Source: Rhizobiaceae bacterium
GTDB lineage: Bacteria; Pseudomonadota; Alphaproteobacteria; Rhizobiales; Rhizobiaceae
Length of the DNA: 64,000 nt
Assembly (NCBI GenBank): GCA_023953905.1
Contig: JAMLJA010000001.1
Span: forward strand, 310,001-374,000
Reading direction: 5' to 3'
Part shown: positions 18,929-28,894 of the stretch, one piece after another
Numbering within the stretch: the stretch's first letter is position 1
Layout of the letters: every line of letters starts with the position of its first letter
Position numbers and translations under genes: made by a program
Notes under the pieces: model-generated
Told to the model about the DNA's origin: nothing
Databases searched by the model: none
What the model saw: the letters and a program-made list of their open reading frames with translations, nothing else

Positions 18929-21900
18929 ATGATTGCGAAGACCTGGGATTTCTGGATCGATCGCGGCGGTACATTCACCGACATTGTCGGCCGGGCACCG
19001 GACGGCAGCCTGCATCCTCGAAAGCTGCTCTCGGAGAACCCTGAGGCATATCGCGATGCAGCGATCCAGGGCATCCGCGACCTCCTCGGCGTTGCCACGG
19101 ATGCTCCAATCAACCCGGACGCAATCGGCACGATCAAGATGGGAACGACAGTTGCCACAAACGCGCTTCTGGAGCGCAAGGGCGACCGGGTGCTGATGCT
19201 GATCACCAAGGGTTTCCGCGACGCCTTGCGCATTGCCTATCAGGCGCGGCCAGACATCTTTGCCAAGGAGATCATTCTTCCCGAGCAACTCTATGAGCGC
19301 GTTATTGAGGTGGATGAGCGCATTCGCGCCGATGGCTGTGTCGAGCGGCTTCTCGATGTCGCAGCCGTGAAACCGCAGATAGATCAGGCCAAGGCAGATG
19401 GTTTCGATGCCGTCGCTATAGTCCTCATGCACGCCTGGAAACACTCGGAGCACGAACGCGTGCTCGCTCGTGTATGCCGAGACATGGGGTTCGGCCAGGT
19501 CTCCGTCAGCCATGAAGCCTCCCCGCTGGTGAAACTGGTCGGTCGGGGCGACACCACGGTTGTGGATGCCTATCTGTCGCCAATCCTGTCGCGCTACGTG
19601 CGACAGGTCGCAGACGAGTTGGGCATAACGCCCGAGACATCGGCAACGCGCCTCATGTTCATGATGTCGTCCGGTGGCCTAACCGCTGCCGATATGTTCC
19701 AGGGCAAGGACGCGCTGTTGTCAGGCCCGGCAGGCGGCGTGGTCGGCATGGTCGAGACCGCCAGAATTGCCGGCTTCAACAAGGTCATCGGCTTCGACAT
19801 GGGCGGTACATCGACTGATGTGGCCCATTACGATGGAGAATATGAGCGCGCCTTCGACACGGAAGTCGCCGGTGTTCGCGTGCGCGCACCGATGATGCGC
19901 ATCCACACAGTCGCCGCAGGTGGCGGCTCGATCCTGCATTTCGACGTGGGGCGGTTCCAGGCAGGGCCGGATTCGGCAGGCGCCAACCCCGGCCCCGCCT
20001 GCTATCGTCGCGGCGGACCGCTGGCCGTCACCGACGCCAATGTCATGCTCGGCAAGCTTCAGCCGGACTTCTTTCCAAACATCTTCGGACCAGGACAAGA
20101 CCAGCCGCTGGATACGGATATCGTCAGGCGCGAATTCCGCGACCTTGCCGACAAAATTGGCGACGGTCGTTCGCCGGAGGCCGTAGCGGAAGGTTTCGTG
20201 ACCATCGCCGTCGAAAACATGGCCAACGCGATCAAGAAGATCTCGGTGCAGCGCGGTTATGATGTCACCGAATATCTGCTGAACTGCTTTGGCGGCGCCG
20301 GCGGGCAGCATGCATGCCTCGTCGCCGATGCACTCGGCATGGAAGCTGTGTTGATCCACCCGTTTTCCGGCCTGCTGTCTGCCTATGGCATCGGCCTGTC
20401 GTCTGTCTTCGCGTCGCGTCAGCAGGCCGTACTCCTGCCTCTCGCCGAAGCGTCACTGACCGAGATCGGCGAAACGATCGAGAGCCTGCGCGGAGCGGTT
20501 GTTTCCGAGCTGGCGGCGCAAGGCATCACTGGTGACGCTGCGTCCACCCGACCAATTCTGCATATTCGCTACGATGGAACGGATACGGCACTGCCTGTCG
20601 ATTTTTCCGCCGGTTCACTCGGTCAGGCAGTTGGCGATTTCGAGGCCGCCCATAAAGCGCAGTTCGGCTTTATTTATGAGAACAAGTCGATGATCGTCGA
20701 GGCGGTTGATGTGGAGGGCGTCGATACGTCCGAAAAGGGTCGCAGCGAAATTGATTCAGAAACTCAGGATCAGGCCGCAACGGCTTCGGAAACCAGACAG
20801 ATCTTCGCGGAAGGCGCATGGCGCGAGAGCGGCGTCTTTCATCGCGATCGGCTAAAGCCGGGTCACAAGGTCTCCGGTCCGGCATTGATCATCGAAAGCC
20901 ACCAGACCATCGTTGTCGAGCCGGGCTGGCAGGCGGAAATCTCGTCGAAAGATCACGTTCTGTTGCGCCGCGTGGAGAGAAAGGCACGTGCGTCAGCAAT
21001 GGGCACGGACGCCGATCCGGTCATGCTGGAGGTGTTCAACAATCTGTTCATGTCGATTGCCGAACAGATGGGTGTCACCCTTCAGAACACGGCATATTCC
21101 GTCAACATCAAGGAGCGCCTCGACTTTTCGTGCGCGGTCTTCGATCGCAACGGCGCGCTTGTCGCCAACGCTCCGCACATGCCCGTCCATCTGGGTTCGA
21201 TGGATCGCTCCGTCGAAACCATTATCCGCCTCAATGAGGGGAACGTTCATCCCGGCGACGTATTTGCGCTCAATGCGCCTTACAATGGCGGCACGCACCT
21301 GCCCGACATTACGGTCGTGACACCGGTTTTCAACGACGATCGGAGCCAGATCCTGTTCTGGGCAGCGTCACGCGGGCATCATGCCGATGTGGGCGGAACA
21401 GCCCCAGGCTCCATGACGCCTCTTGCGACGACCGTCGATGAAGAAGGCGTGCTGTTCGACAATTTCCGGATCGTCGAGCGCGGCAAGTTTCGCGAGGCGG
21501 ACCTCGTCACACTGCTGACCGACCATCCCTACCCGGCCCGCAATCCCCATCAGAATGTCGCGGACCTCAAGGCGCAGATCGCCGCCAACGAAAAAGGCGC
21601 CGCCGAATTGAGGAAGATGGTCACTCATTTCGGACTGGATGTGGTGGAAGCCTATATGGGCCATGTTCAGGACAACGCCGCCGAAAGCGTGCGGCGCGTT
21701 CTGGAGCGCCTTCCAGAGGAGTCTCACTACGACTATCCGACCGATACCGGCCAGACGATCCGCGTGAAGATCACCGTCGACCGCCAGAAACGCGAAGCGA
21801 CGGTCGACTTCACTGGTACGTCGCCAGTCATGAAGAACAACTTCAATGCGCCCGAGCCGGTCACGCGCGCCGCGGTTCTTTATGCGTTTCGAGTCATGGT

Positions 21901-22558
21901 CGAAAGCAACATCCCGATGAATGCGGGCTGCCTGAGACCGATACGCATCATTATTCCTGAGGGGTGCATGCTGCGACCGAGCTACCCCGCCGCTGTCGTC
22001 GCCGGCAATGTCGAGACGTCCCAGCACGTCACGAACGCCATGTTTGGCGCGCTCGGCGCACTGGCCAACGCGCAGGGCACGATGAACAATCTCACCTTCG
22101 GCAACAAGCAGTACCAATATTACGAGACGATCTGTTCCGGCTCGCCCGCCGGCCAGACGAATGCCGGACGGGGGTTCGACGGCGCGTCGGGTGTGCACAC
22201 TCATATGACGAATTCACGCCTGACAGACCCAGAAATCCTGGAACTGCGCTTCCCCGTGCTGCTTGAAGATTTCCATATCAGGAAAGACTCCGGCGGGCGG
22301 GGAAAATGGCGCGCTGGCGATGGCACGAAGCGTACGATACGGTTTCTCGAGCGAATGGAATGCGCGATCCTGTCCTCGCATCGCAACCGTCCGCCCAAAG
22401 GTCTTGACGGTGGTGACGACGGAGAGGTCGGCAAGACCGAGATCCGGCGCAATGACGGACGGATGGAAGCGCTGAAAGCCTGCGATCAGACCACGTTGGA
22501 AGCCGGTGAGGCAGTGATCGTCACGACACCGACTGCTGGTGGATTCGGCCGCCAGTAA
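18929..22558 (+). CDS. 5-oxoprolinase / hydantoinase, fused HyuA-HyuB type
   Basis: This 1209-residue ATP-dependent enzyme hydrolyses cyclic imides such as 5-oxo-L-proline to glutamate. Residues 1 to about 685 are the HyuA half, beginning with [14 protein letters not shown]. It contains the phosphate-binding [13 protein letters not shown] and GGAGGQHA, typical of the ASKHA-like hydantoinase A fold. From about residue 692 ([20 protein letters not shown]) the HyuB half follows, with [12 protein letters not shown] and [12 protein letters not shown]. Fusion of both halves is the architecture of eukaryotic and some bacterial 5-oxoprolinases. The chosen start (MIAKTWDFW) has GGAG 8-12 bases upstream; an earlier in-frame start adds 24 residues of poor quality. 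A MarR-type regulator is divergently encoded. Substrate is inferred. Confidence 0.92.
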   Translation: MIAKTWDFWIDRGGTFTDIVGRAPDGSLHPRKLLSENPEAYRDAAIQGIRDLLGVATDAPINPDAIGTIKMGTTVATNALLERKGDRVLMLITKGFRDALRIAYQARPDIFAKEIILPEQLYERVIEVDERIRADGCVERLLDVAAVKPQIDQAKADGFDAVAIVLMHAWKHSEHERVLARVCRDMGFGQVSVSHEASPLVKLVGRGDTTVVDAYLSPILSRYVRQVADELGITPETSATRLMFMMSSGGLTAADMFQGKDALLSGPAGGVVGMVETARIAGFNKVIGFDMGGTSTDVAHYDGEYERAFDTEVAGVRVRAPMMRIHTVAAGGGSILHFDVGRFQAGPDSAGANPGPACYRRGGPLAVTDANVMLGKLQPDFFPNIFGPGQDQPLDTDIVRREFRDLADKIGDGRSPEAVAEGFVTIAVENMANAIKKISVQRGYDVTEYLLNCFGGAGGQHACLVADALGMEAVLIHPFSGLLSAYGIGLSSVFASRQQAVLLPLAEASLTEIGETIESLRGAVVSELAAQGITGDAASTRPILHIRYDGTDTALPVDFSAGSLGQAVGDFEAAHKAQFGFIYENKSMIVEAVDVEGVDTSEKGRSEIDSETQDQAATASETRQIFAEGAWRESGVFHRDRLKPGHKVSGPALIIESHQTIVVEPGWQAEISSKDHVLLRRVERKARASAMGTDADPVMLEVFNNLFMSIAEQMGVTLQNTAYSVNIKERLDFSCAVFDRNGALVANAPHMPVHLGSMDRSVETIIRLNEGNVHPGDVFALNAPYNGGTHLPDITVVTPVFNDDRSQILFWAASRGHHADVGGTAPGSMTPLATTVDEEGVLFDNFRIVERGKFREADLVTLLTDHPYPARNPHQNVADLKAQIAANEKGAAELRKMVTHFGLDVVEAYMGHVQDNAAESVRRVLERLPEESHYDYPTDTGQTIRVKITVDRQKREATVDFTGTSPVMKNNFNAPEPVTRAAVLYAFRVMVESNIPMNAGCLRPIRIIIPEGCMLRPSYPAAVVAGNVETSQHVTNAMFGALGALANAQGTMNNLTFGNKQYQYYETICSGSPAGQTNAGRGFDGASGVHTHMTNSRLTDPEILELRFPVLLEDFHIRKDSGGRGKWRAGDGTKRTIRFLERMECAILSSHRNRPPKGLDGGDDGEVGKTEIRRNDGRMEALKACDQTTLEAGEAVIVTTPTAGGFGRQ

Positions 22559-22574
22559 AAAAAAGCCACCGGCT
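22557..22574 (-). terminator. Intrinsic terminator of the beta-lactamase-fold gene
   Basis: On the minus strand a short hairpin (AGCC-GGT-GGCT) is followed by eight T residues. It lies between the stops of two convergent genes and reads for the minus-strand gene. The stem is short but the T-run is strong. Confidence 0.6.
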
Positions 22575-22578
22575 CACC

Positions 22579-23940
22579 TCAGTCTAACGCGTTAGCAATG
22601 GCTGCCAGCAACCGCTGAGGCTTATAGCCCAGTATTGAGGGAGTCAGGCCGAGCCTCAACACCACCAGACCTTTCGACGGCGCAATCGCCATTGATTGCC
22701 CGTCATGGCCGATCAGCCAATAGGCATCTGCGGGCACAGATTCATCCGCGTTGGGCCCACCGGGTCCGCGCAGCCATAGCTGGCCTTTGCCATATGATCC
22801 ATTCGACGCGGGTGCCGGTTCTCGCATCCAGGATACGAAACCCGGCGGCAGGATCTCATTGCCGTCCCATACTCCGTCCTGCAACAGAAACTGCCCGAAC
22901 CGCGCCCAATCCCGCGCGGTCGCATAGAGATAGGACGATCCGGCGAATGTACCGCTCTCGTCGGCTTCGAACACAGCACTCGACATGCCGAGCGGATCAA
23001 ACAGCGCATGTCGCGGCCACGCCAAAGCGTCCGCTCCCGCCGCATCCTGCCAAAGTCGGGATAATATGGCGGCAGTTCCGCTCGAGTAATTGAAGCGTTG
23101 TCCCACGCGGGCTTGCAGCGGCTTGGAGGCAGCAAAGGCGGCCATGTCAGGCTCAAGGAAGAGCATCCGCGTGACATCCGTGACAGCGCCGTAATCCTCG
23201 TTGAAGGCCAGCCCGCTCGACATGGCCATAAGGTCGGCGATCGTGATCCTGGCGCGATCGTCGCCCCTCCAGACATCCAGCAGGTCAGACGCCCCGATAT
23301 CCATCCGACCCGCCTTGACGAGTGTTCCAATGATCGCGGCATTCACCGTCTTCGTCATCGACCAGCCAAGCAGCGGTGTCTCGGCCGAAAAGCCCTCACC
23401 ATAGCGCTCTCCAACAATTTTCCCGTCATGCACGACAACGACAGCGCGCATTCCGGGCCCGGTGAGCATCGGATCGTCGAGAACGTGCTGCAGCGGGGGA
23501 TTGTCCGCCAAAGTCACGAGATTTCCCTGGGGCCACGGCAATGTCGATGCCGGCTGGTTGTTCGACGCAAGCTGATCAGTGGCGCGCACCTGCTCCACAT
23601 CGCCATTGGGCACTGTTGCGCAGCCGAGGCCATCACGCGCAATTGCGGTGCCCTTGCCGAACACACCCAGCAAACCAGCCGTCACGGATCGCGTGTCTTC
23701 ATCGACGCCGACCCTCATGATCCTCAGCAGCGGATGGCCTGGGGCCTGAACGTCATTGCTCAAGACTTCGCGCGCGTCTCGCTTGGCCAAGAACACGTTC
23801 GAGCAAACGATCTTGGCTGCATAGGCGCTACCGACGCGAATCAGTTCCGGCGGTGCGAAGAAGAGCCAACCGGCTCCCGCCACAACGATTGCCGCGAGCA
23901 GCGCACCCGCCAATTTCACGACACGACCAATTCGTGGCAT
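22579..23940 (-). CDS. Membrane-anchored serine hydrolase of the beta-lactamase (class C) fold
   Basis: This 453-residue protein has an N-terminal membrane segment (about 8-28), a region of unclear fold (30-140), and a beta-lactamase/esterase-like domain from about 145. The active-site serine-lysine pair is Ser194-Met-Thr-Lys197 (GWSMTKTVN). The tyrosine motif is Tyr285-Ser-Ser (FNYSSG), and a HisAspGly motif (IGHDGQ) takes the place of KTG, as in EstB-like and class C relatives. Substrate is not known; candidates are esters, D-amino-acid peptides or beta-lactams. A true antibiotic-resistance role cannot be claimed. It is alone between convergent and divergent genes. Confidence 0.85.
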   Translation of the reverse strand: MPRIGRVVKLAGALLAAIVVAGAGWLFFAPPELIRVGSAYAAKIVCSNVFLAKRDAREVLSNDVQAPGHPLLRIMRVGVDEDTRSVTAGLLGVFGKGTAIARDGLGCATVPNGDVEQVRATDQLASNNQPASTLPWPQGNLVTLADNPPLQHVLDDPMLTGPGMRAVVVVHDGKIVGERYGEGFSAETPLLGWSMTKTVNAAIIGTLVKAGRMDIGASDLLDVWRGDDRARITIADLMAMSSGLAFNEDYGAVTDVTRMLFLEPDMAAFAASKPLQARVGQRFNYSSGTAAILSRLWQDAAGADALAWPRHALFDPLGMSSAVFEADESGTFAGSSYLYATARDWARFGQFLLQDGVWDGNEILPPGFVSWMREPAPASNGSYGKGQLWLRGPGGPNADESVPADAYWLIGHDGQSMAIAPSKGLVVLRLGLTPSILGYKPQRLLAAIANALD

Positions 23941-24106
23941 AGCCGGTCTCCCTTGAATTCTGCCGGTCCGTCATGGAATTGCCGGGTTTCTTCCACAGTT
24001 TCAACAGAGCGTGACAGGTCGATGAACCGAATTTCAACCATGTTCGGCAATCTACCGGGGGAGCGCTGCGGCTCAGGGCTGCTGCAATCTATTGGGGAAA
24101 GCGAAT

Positions 24107-24913
24107 ATGAGACGTCGGCTGGCTTTGCTGTGCGCCTTGGCTCTGATGTCAGGCTGCACGACCTCCGACATCATGACGCCCATGGGCGGCAGTTCTGCTT
24201 CCGCGCCGATCAAGGTAGAACTCGCCTATCCGCGCTTCAACGACAGCGATCCGCATCAGTGGGAAGCCAAGAAGCCGACGCAGTATGCCGTCCACGGCAC
24301 GGACGTCTCGAAGTATCAGAACTCGATCGACTGGCACACGGCAAGGAAGAGCGGCATTTCCTTCGCCTTCATCAAGGCGACGGAGGGCGGTGATCGCGTC
24401 GACGACCGTTTCGAAGAACACTGGCGTGCGGCGCGTTCGGCTGGAGTGCCTCGGGGAGCCTATCATTTCTACTACTTCTGCCGTCCGGCGCGGGAGCAGG
24501 CAGCGTGGTTCATTCGCAACGTGCCGCGCGAGAATGGAGCCATGCCGCCGATCCTGGACATGGAGTGGAACCCGAATTCGCCAAGCTGCAAGCTGCGCCC
24601 GCCCGCCGCAACAGTGCGCAGCGAAATGAAGACATTCCTTCAGATCGTCGAGCGCCACTACGGCAAGAAACCGATCATCTACACATCCGTCGACTTCTTC
24701 GACGACAATGACCTCTCGACATTTCGCGGCTATCCCTATTGGCTCCGTTCGGTCGCCGGACATCCCGAAGAAAAATATGGGAGCCATCCGTTCACCTTCT
24801 GGCAGTATACCGGAACAGGCGTCGTGCCAGGCATCAGAGGCGATGCGGACATCAATGTGTTCAACGGCAGCAAGGCCGCCTGGAGCAAATGGCTGAAAGC
24901 CAACGCACACTGA
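24107..24913 (+). CDS. GH25 lysozyme-like lipoprotein
   Basis: This is a 268-residue exported muramidase. The lipoprotein signal peptide is MRRRLALLCALALMSGC, with Cys17 as the lipid site. The GH25 barrel begins at about 62 with GTDVSKYQNSIDW (Asp66) and contains the catalytic acidic pair in PPILDMEWN (Asp151 and Glu153), plus the C-terminal FWQYTG. GH25 enzymes cleave the MurNAc-GlcNAc bond. The ATG at 24107 follows GGGGAAAG at good spacing; a TTG 15 bases earlier overlaps that ribosome site and is rejected. It is one of several wall hydrolases in this window. Confidence 0.93.
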   Translation: MRRRLALLCALALMSGCTTSDIMTPMGGSSASAPIKVELAYPRFNDSDPHQWEAKKPTQYAVHGTDVSKYQNSIDWHTARKSGISFAFIKATEGGDRVDDRFEEHWRAARSAGVPRGAYHFYYFCRPAREQAAWFIRNVPRENGAMPPILDMEWNPNSPSCKLRPPAATVRSEMKTFLQIVERHYGKKPIIYTSVDFFDDNDLSTFRGYPYWLRSVAGHPEEKYGSHPFTFWQYTGTGVVPGIRGDADINVFNGSKAAWSKWLKANAH

Positions 24914-25031
24914 TTTGGGCATGACGTTGACCGGTTGATCAGCATACCGCCCCGTGCGGCTTTCACGAAGGGCGCAATTTCGCCTAGAATGATGCGACAA
25001 GCATAAGCGCCTGCGTAGAAAAGGACATGTT

Positions 25032-26210
25032 TTGAAGAAACTGCTCGGTCTTGCCGCATCGTTTCTTGTGGTTTTCCTGTCCAGCCCGGCCCTGGCGCAG
25101 AGCTGCGGCGGGGATTTCGCCGCATGGAAAGAGGTCGTCCGATCTGAAGCGGCCGCCGCCAATGTCGGCGCCGCCGGTCTCGCGGCGCTTGATGGGGCGG
25201 CGATCGAAGAGAAGGTCCTGCAGATGGACCGCGCCCAGCACGTCTTTGCCCAGACGTTCATTGAATTCTCCGATCGGATGATTTCGGCTTATCGCCTCAA
25301 GCAGGGCGCGGCAAACCTCAAGAAGTACCAGGAGATTTTTGCGCGCGCGGATGCGAAGTTTGGCGTTCAGCCGCCCGTCATCGCTGCATTCTGGGCGCTG
25401 GAAACAGATTTCGGAGCCGTTCAGGGCGATTTCAACACGCTGAACGCGCTCGTCACGCTCGCACATGATTGCCGTCGACCGGATCTGTTCCGCCCCCAGA
25501 TCGTGCCACTGCTGACGCTCATTGATCGCGGCGAATTACCGGCGGACGTGAAGGGAGCATGGGCCGGCGAAATCGGCCAGACCCAGATGCTGCCTTCCGA
25601 TATTCTCAAGCTCGGACAGGACGGCGACGGCGACGGCCATGTCGATGTTCGCAAGGACGTAGCCGACGTCATCCTGACCGCCGCAGCGAAAATTCAAAGC
25701 AAAGGCTGGAAGCGCGACGAGCCCTGGATCGAGGAGGTGCGCGTTCCCGACGAAATGCCTTGGGAGGAGACCGGCCGCACAAACAAGCTGCCGCTTTCCC
25801 AATGGGCTCAATGGGGCATCACCCGGGCCGATGGCGGCGCGTTGTTGGACAACGGTTTGAAGGCGGGCCTTGTTCTGCCCATGGGTCGCAAGGGTCCCGC
25901 TTTCCTGTCCTACGACAATTACGATGTGTTTCTGGAGTGGAATCAGTCAGCGACCTACACGCTTACGGCCGCCAATCTTGCCGCCCGGCTTGCAGGTGAG
26001 CCGGCCTTCGACAAACGAAACCCGGAGCCGGGCCTCGGTATAGACGACATGAAGGTGCTCCAGCAGAAACTGCAAGCACTGGGATACGATGTGGGTAAGG
26101 TCGACGGGATTTTGGGCGTGAACACGCGCGAAGCCATACGCAGCGAGCAGAAGAGACTTGGCATGCCCATCGACGGTTGGGCAACGGCCGAGCTGCTGTC
26201 AGCGATCTAG
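25032..26210 (+). CDS. MltB-type lytic murein transglycosylase (TTG start)
   Basis: This 392-residue periplasmic transglycosylase has a signal peptide at 1-23 ending ALAQSC. The SLT_2 catalytic core has Glu124 (AAFWALETDFG) as the likely catalytic acid. An Asp-rich loop QDGDGDGHVDV at 196-206 resembles the calcium-binding EF-hand of E. coli MltB/Slt35. A PG_binding_1 domain lies at about 335-392 (DDMKVLQQKLQALGYDVGKV). The start is TTG at 25032 with AAAAGGA 7 bases upstream. The nearby ATG at 25027 runs into a stop after one codon, so TTG is preferred. Confidence 0.93.
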   Translation: MKKLLGLAASFLVVFLSSPALAQSCGGDFAAWKEVVRSEAAAANVGAAGLAALDGAAIEEKVLQMDRAQHVFAQTFIEFSDRMISAYRLKQGAANLKKYQEIFARADAKFGVQPPVIAAFWALETDFGAVQGDFNTLNALVTLAHDCRRPDLFRPQIVPLLTLIDRGELPADVKGAWAGEIGQTQMLPSDILKLGQDGDGDGHVDVRKDVADVILTAAAKIQSKGWKRDEPWIEEVRVPDEMPWEETGRTNKLPLSQWAQWGITRADGGALLDNGLKAGLVLPMGRKGPAFLSYDNYDVFLEWNQSATYTLTAANLAARLAGEPAFDKRNPEPGLGIDDMKVLQQKLQALGYDVGKVDGILGVNTREAIRSEQKRLGMPIDGWATAELLSAI

Positions 26211-26234
26211 CGGTCCTATGCGAATGTGGACCTT

Positions 26235-27455
26235 CTAGTCCGCCATGGTTTCCAGGCTTGCGAAGCCCTCAACGGCTCCACCCTCTTCGAAGGGTGTCGT
26301 GACTTCCACAAATGTGTCCGGATAAAACCCGTTGAAACGTGTGCGCAGGGACAGCGAATAGGCGCCGATGTTGCCTATCTCGATCCAGTCGCCCGTGTCG
26401 ATTGTTTCCGGCAGCCAGAATGGTCGCGACAAGATATCAACGGAATCGCAGGTCGCACCGCATACCTTGAAGGGCACGATGTTCGCGCTGTCTCCATTGC
26501 GCGACCGGATCGCGGGATCTGGAATGATGCGAGCCGGCAGCGTGATCTTGCCGGTCCAGCTATCGGACAGAGAAGCCCATATACCGTCGTTGATATAGAG
26601 CCGCCTGCCCTTGCGCATAAGGACGCGGACGATCAGTGAGAAGGCACGGGCCACGATCACGCGGCCCGGCTCGGCCACCAGCGGCATCTCGTGAAATCCG
26701 TATTCTCTGATGTCCCCGGAAAGACGCGACATGATCTGACCGAGCGACGGCATATCCGGCTTGCGCTTCCGTGGATCTTGACCGTATTCGGCAGGGAAGC
26801 CACCCCCAACATCCAGCCCGACAATATCGAAGCTGACGCGATTGCGCACCCAGTCGGCTGACGCCAGCGCACGCTCATAGGTGTCAGGGTCTTCGATCTG
26901 GCTTCCGACATGAAAGCACAGTCCAACCTTGTATCCGGTCCGGTTCAAGCGTTCGGAGAGCTCCACCGCATAGGCAGGTCCTGCCCCGAACTTTTTCGAG
27001 AGTTCATATGCAGCCGATCCCTTTGTCTGGATGCGGACGAAAACCGTGATCTGACCGGGATCTATGTCGAGTGCACGCACCACCCGCGTCAGCTTGGTGA
27101 TCTCGTCCTCATGATCGATCGAAATGACACGGATGCCGTACTTCTCGAGGGCAAGTCGGATATGCGACTGCGCCTTGACGGGATGCATGTAGAGCATCTC
27201 TGCATCGGGCGAGACTTCCCGCACAGCTTCGAACTCACCGGGAGAGGCGACGTCGAATGCCGTAACCCCAGCCTCGACCAGCGTTTTCAGAACGAGCGTC
27301 TCGCCGTTCGTCTTGACCGCGTAGGCGGTCTTGCCTGGGAACATCTCCATGAACCGGCGGCAGTCTTCTTTCAGAACCGCGGGTCTGAAACAGTAGACAG
27401 GATCGTCCGGCCGGAGTTCGTGGGCCGCTGCCCGCGCGTTCTCGAATCGCTGCAT
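26235..27455 (-). CDS. Type III PLP ornithine/lysine decarboxylase
   Basis: This 406-residue member of the alanine-racemase-fold decarboxylases probably converts ornithine to putrescine (and perhaps lysine to cadaverine). The PLP lysine is Lys48 (TAYAVKTN). The phosphate-binding glycine loop is LDVGGGFPAEYG. The C-terminal CGATCDSVD contains the catalytic cysteine that lies across the dimer interface in eukaryotic-type ornithine decarboxylases. The arrangement ATGACGATG leaves two starts. The second (27455) has AGGG at better spacing and is used. The gene is isolated, divergent from the EamA transporter. Confidence 0.9.
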   Translation of the reverse strand: MQRFENARAAAHELRPDDPVYCFRPAVLKEDCRRFMEMFPGKTAYAVKTNGETLVLKTLVEAGVTAFDVASPGEFEAVREVSPDAEMLYMHPVKAQSHIRLALEKYGIRVISIDHEDEITKLTRVVRALDIDPGQITVFVRIQTKGSAAYELSKKFGAGPAYAVELSERLNRTGYKVGLCFHVGSQIEDPDTYERALASADWVRNRVSFDIVGLDVGGGFPAEYGQDPRKRKPDMPSLGQIMSRLSGDIREYGFHEMPLVAEPGRVIVARAFSLIVRVLMRKGRRLYINDGIWASLSDSWTGKITLPARIIPDPAIRSRNGDSANIVPFKVCGATCDSVDILSRPFWLPETIDTGDWIEIGNIGAYSLSLRTRFNGFYPDTFVEVTTPFEEGGAVEGFASLETMAD

Positions 27456-27641
27456 CGTCATCCCTCAGGTTGGCAACTTGCATAGCCCATGCGCAAGGCC
27501 GGCAAAATGGCAGAGGAGTCAAACTTCGGCTCTCGCGCGAAACATACGTTGGGAAAGTTTATTTCGCCGCGTCGCAAAACGGGTGGCGATCTCAGGGGTT
27601 CCAACCTACGCATCGGCGCTCATGAAGGACCGGAGTGATCC

Positions 27642-28574
27642 ATGTCGTCGCCTGTAAAAGCTGTTCGGATGTCGTTGAAGGATTGGACCATGCTTTTGGT
27701 CCTCGGGACGGTCTGGGGAGCGACTTTCTTTTTCGCCCGGATTGCGCTGGTCGAAGTGGAGCCACTGGTGCTGGTCCTGTTGCGGGTGTCGATTGCCGCC
27801 GCGTTCCTGCACATCTATCTGATGGCGAGCGGGCAATCCTTTGCGCAGGCCCTTCCTCATGCGCCGGCCTTCTTCCTTCTCGCTTTGCTCAACAACGTTA
27901 TTCCGTTCTCCCTGATATTTTCCGGGCAGACACAACTTGGCGCCGGCGTGGCAGCGATCCTCAACGCGACCACCCCATTCTGGACCATCCTTCTCGCCAA
28001 CCTGATGACGGCCGACGAAAAGCTCACATGGAACAAGATCGCGGGCGTTGGCCTCGGTGTCGCGGGTACGGCCATCATGATCGGTCCAAACGCTTTCAGC
28101 GCGCTGGGCGGACCCATCTGGCCGAAACTCGCGCTGATAGGTGCGTCGCTCTCCTACGGATTTGCCCTGATCCTCGCGCGACGTCTCGGCAAGGTTGCCC
28201 CCACCGTAGTTGCGACGGCGCAGCTTACCTGTTCAACGATCCTCATGATCCCGATCGTCGTGTTGTGGCATGGCGTCGCTGATATCCTGGATGTCAGCCT
28301 GCATGCATGGAGCGCGATTATCGCAATGGCGCTGCTTTCGACCGCCTTTGCCTACATTCTCTATTTTCGCCTTATTGCTTCAGCAGGCGCCACGAACGCT
28401 TCACTGGTCACACTCGTCGTTCCCGCCAGTGCGATACTGCTCGGCACGGTGTTTCTGGCGGAGCGGCTGGATCAGGGCGAAATCGCCGGCATCGCATTGA
28501 TCGCGCTTGGATTATTGACGATTGACGGTCGTCTTTTAGGAAATCTGTTGATCAGACGGTCAAAGATTTTTTAG
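27642..28574 (+). CDS. EamA-family (DMT) transporter
   Basis: This 310-residue inner-membrane protein has about ten hydrophobic segments in two EamA repeats (about 12-145 and 160-300). The start of each shows the usual pattern (VLGTVWGATFFFARIAL for the first). DMT transporters export or import small metabolites, and the substrate cannot be inferred. The ATG at 27642 follows GGAG at 8 bases. It is divergent from the decarboxylase with a 186-base gap in which no RNA element was recognised. A link to polyamine export is possible but unsupported. Confidence 0.88.
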   Translation: MSSPVKAVRMSLKDWTMLLVLGTVWGATFFFARIALVEVEPLVLVLLRVSIAAAFLHIYLMASGQSFAQALPHAPAFFLLALLNNVIPFSLIFSGQTQLGAGVAAILNATTPFWTILLANLMTADEKLTWNKIAGVGLGVAGTAIMIGPNAFSALGGPIWPKLALIGASLSYGFALILARRLGKVAPTVVATAQLTCSTILMIPIVVLWHGVADILDVSLHAWSAIIAMALLSTAFAYILYFRLIASAGATNASLVTLVVPASAILLGTVFLAERLDQGEIAGIALIALGLLTIDGRLLGNLLIRRSKIF

Positions 28575-28734
28575 TCGGCTTTTGGCGATCCGAATTCCTC
28601 AAGAAATACTGTCCTCTAGCGACGCGAGGGCGGTCTGGATTTCCACAAAGATGCCGCAATGCAGCAAATTTTGCGCTTGCGCGCCGCTCGAACTGACTTA
28701 GAATCCGAAGATAGTCACCAAGAGGAGGCTATTC

Positions 28735-28821
28735 ATGGGACTAGCGCGACCAATCAATGCTCTAGTGATTTGTGCTGCGTTCGCCTTCATAGGCGCCCTT
28801 GTTCTTGGAGTACTTCCTTGA
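28735..28821 (+). CDS. 28-residue hydrophobic peptide with strong ribosome site
   Basis: This small gene encodes MGLARPINALVICAAFAFIG followed by ALVLGVLP, a short polar N-terminus and a single predicted membrane helix (about 9-26). AGAGGAGG lies 6 bases upstream of the ATG, one of the best ribosome sites in the window. A clear intrinsic terminator follows 43 bases after the stop. These signals favour real translation although the gene is very short. No function is recognised. It fills part of the 320-base gap between the EamA and metF genes. Confidence 0.65.
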   Translation: MGLARPINALVICAAFAFIGALVLGVLP

Positions 28822-28864
28822 CCGCAGGGCGGTCCTGAAGTGGGTCTCAGGCGACGTGATTTGG

Positions 28865-28887
28865 AAAGGCCGGCTTTGCCGGCCTTT
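28865..28887. terminator. Bidirectional intrinsic terminator
   Basis: A perfect 10-bp stem, AAAGGCCGGC-TTT-GCCGGCCTTT, is followed on the plus strand by CTGTTTTT. It serves the small peptide gene on the plus strand and can also stop metF transcripts on the minus strand, because the metF stop lies immediately beside it. Confidence 0.85.
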
Positions 28888-28894
28888 CTGTTTT

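Noticed and set aside
23098..24393. 431-codon plus-strand frame over the beta-lactamase-fold gene
   Set aside because: It is antisense to a protein with full active-site motifs and overlaps the GH25 gene in another frame.
27462..27641. Possible speF-type riboswitch upstream of the decarboxylase
   Set aside because: The gap is only about 180 bases and shared with a divergent gene, too short for that element, and I could not see its conserved core.
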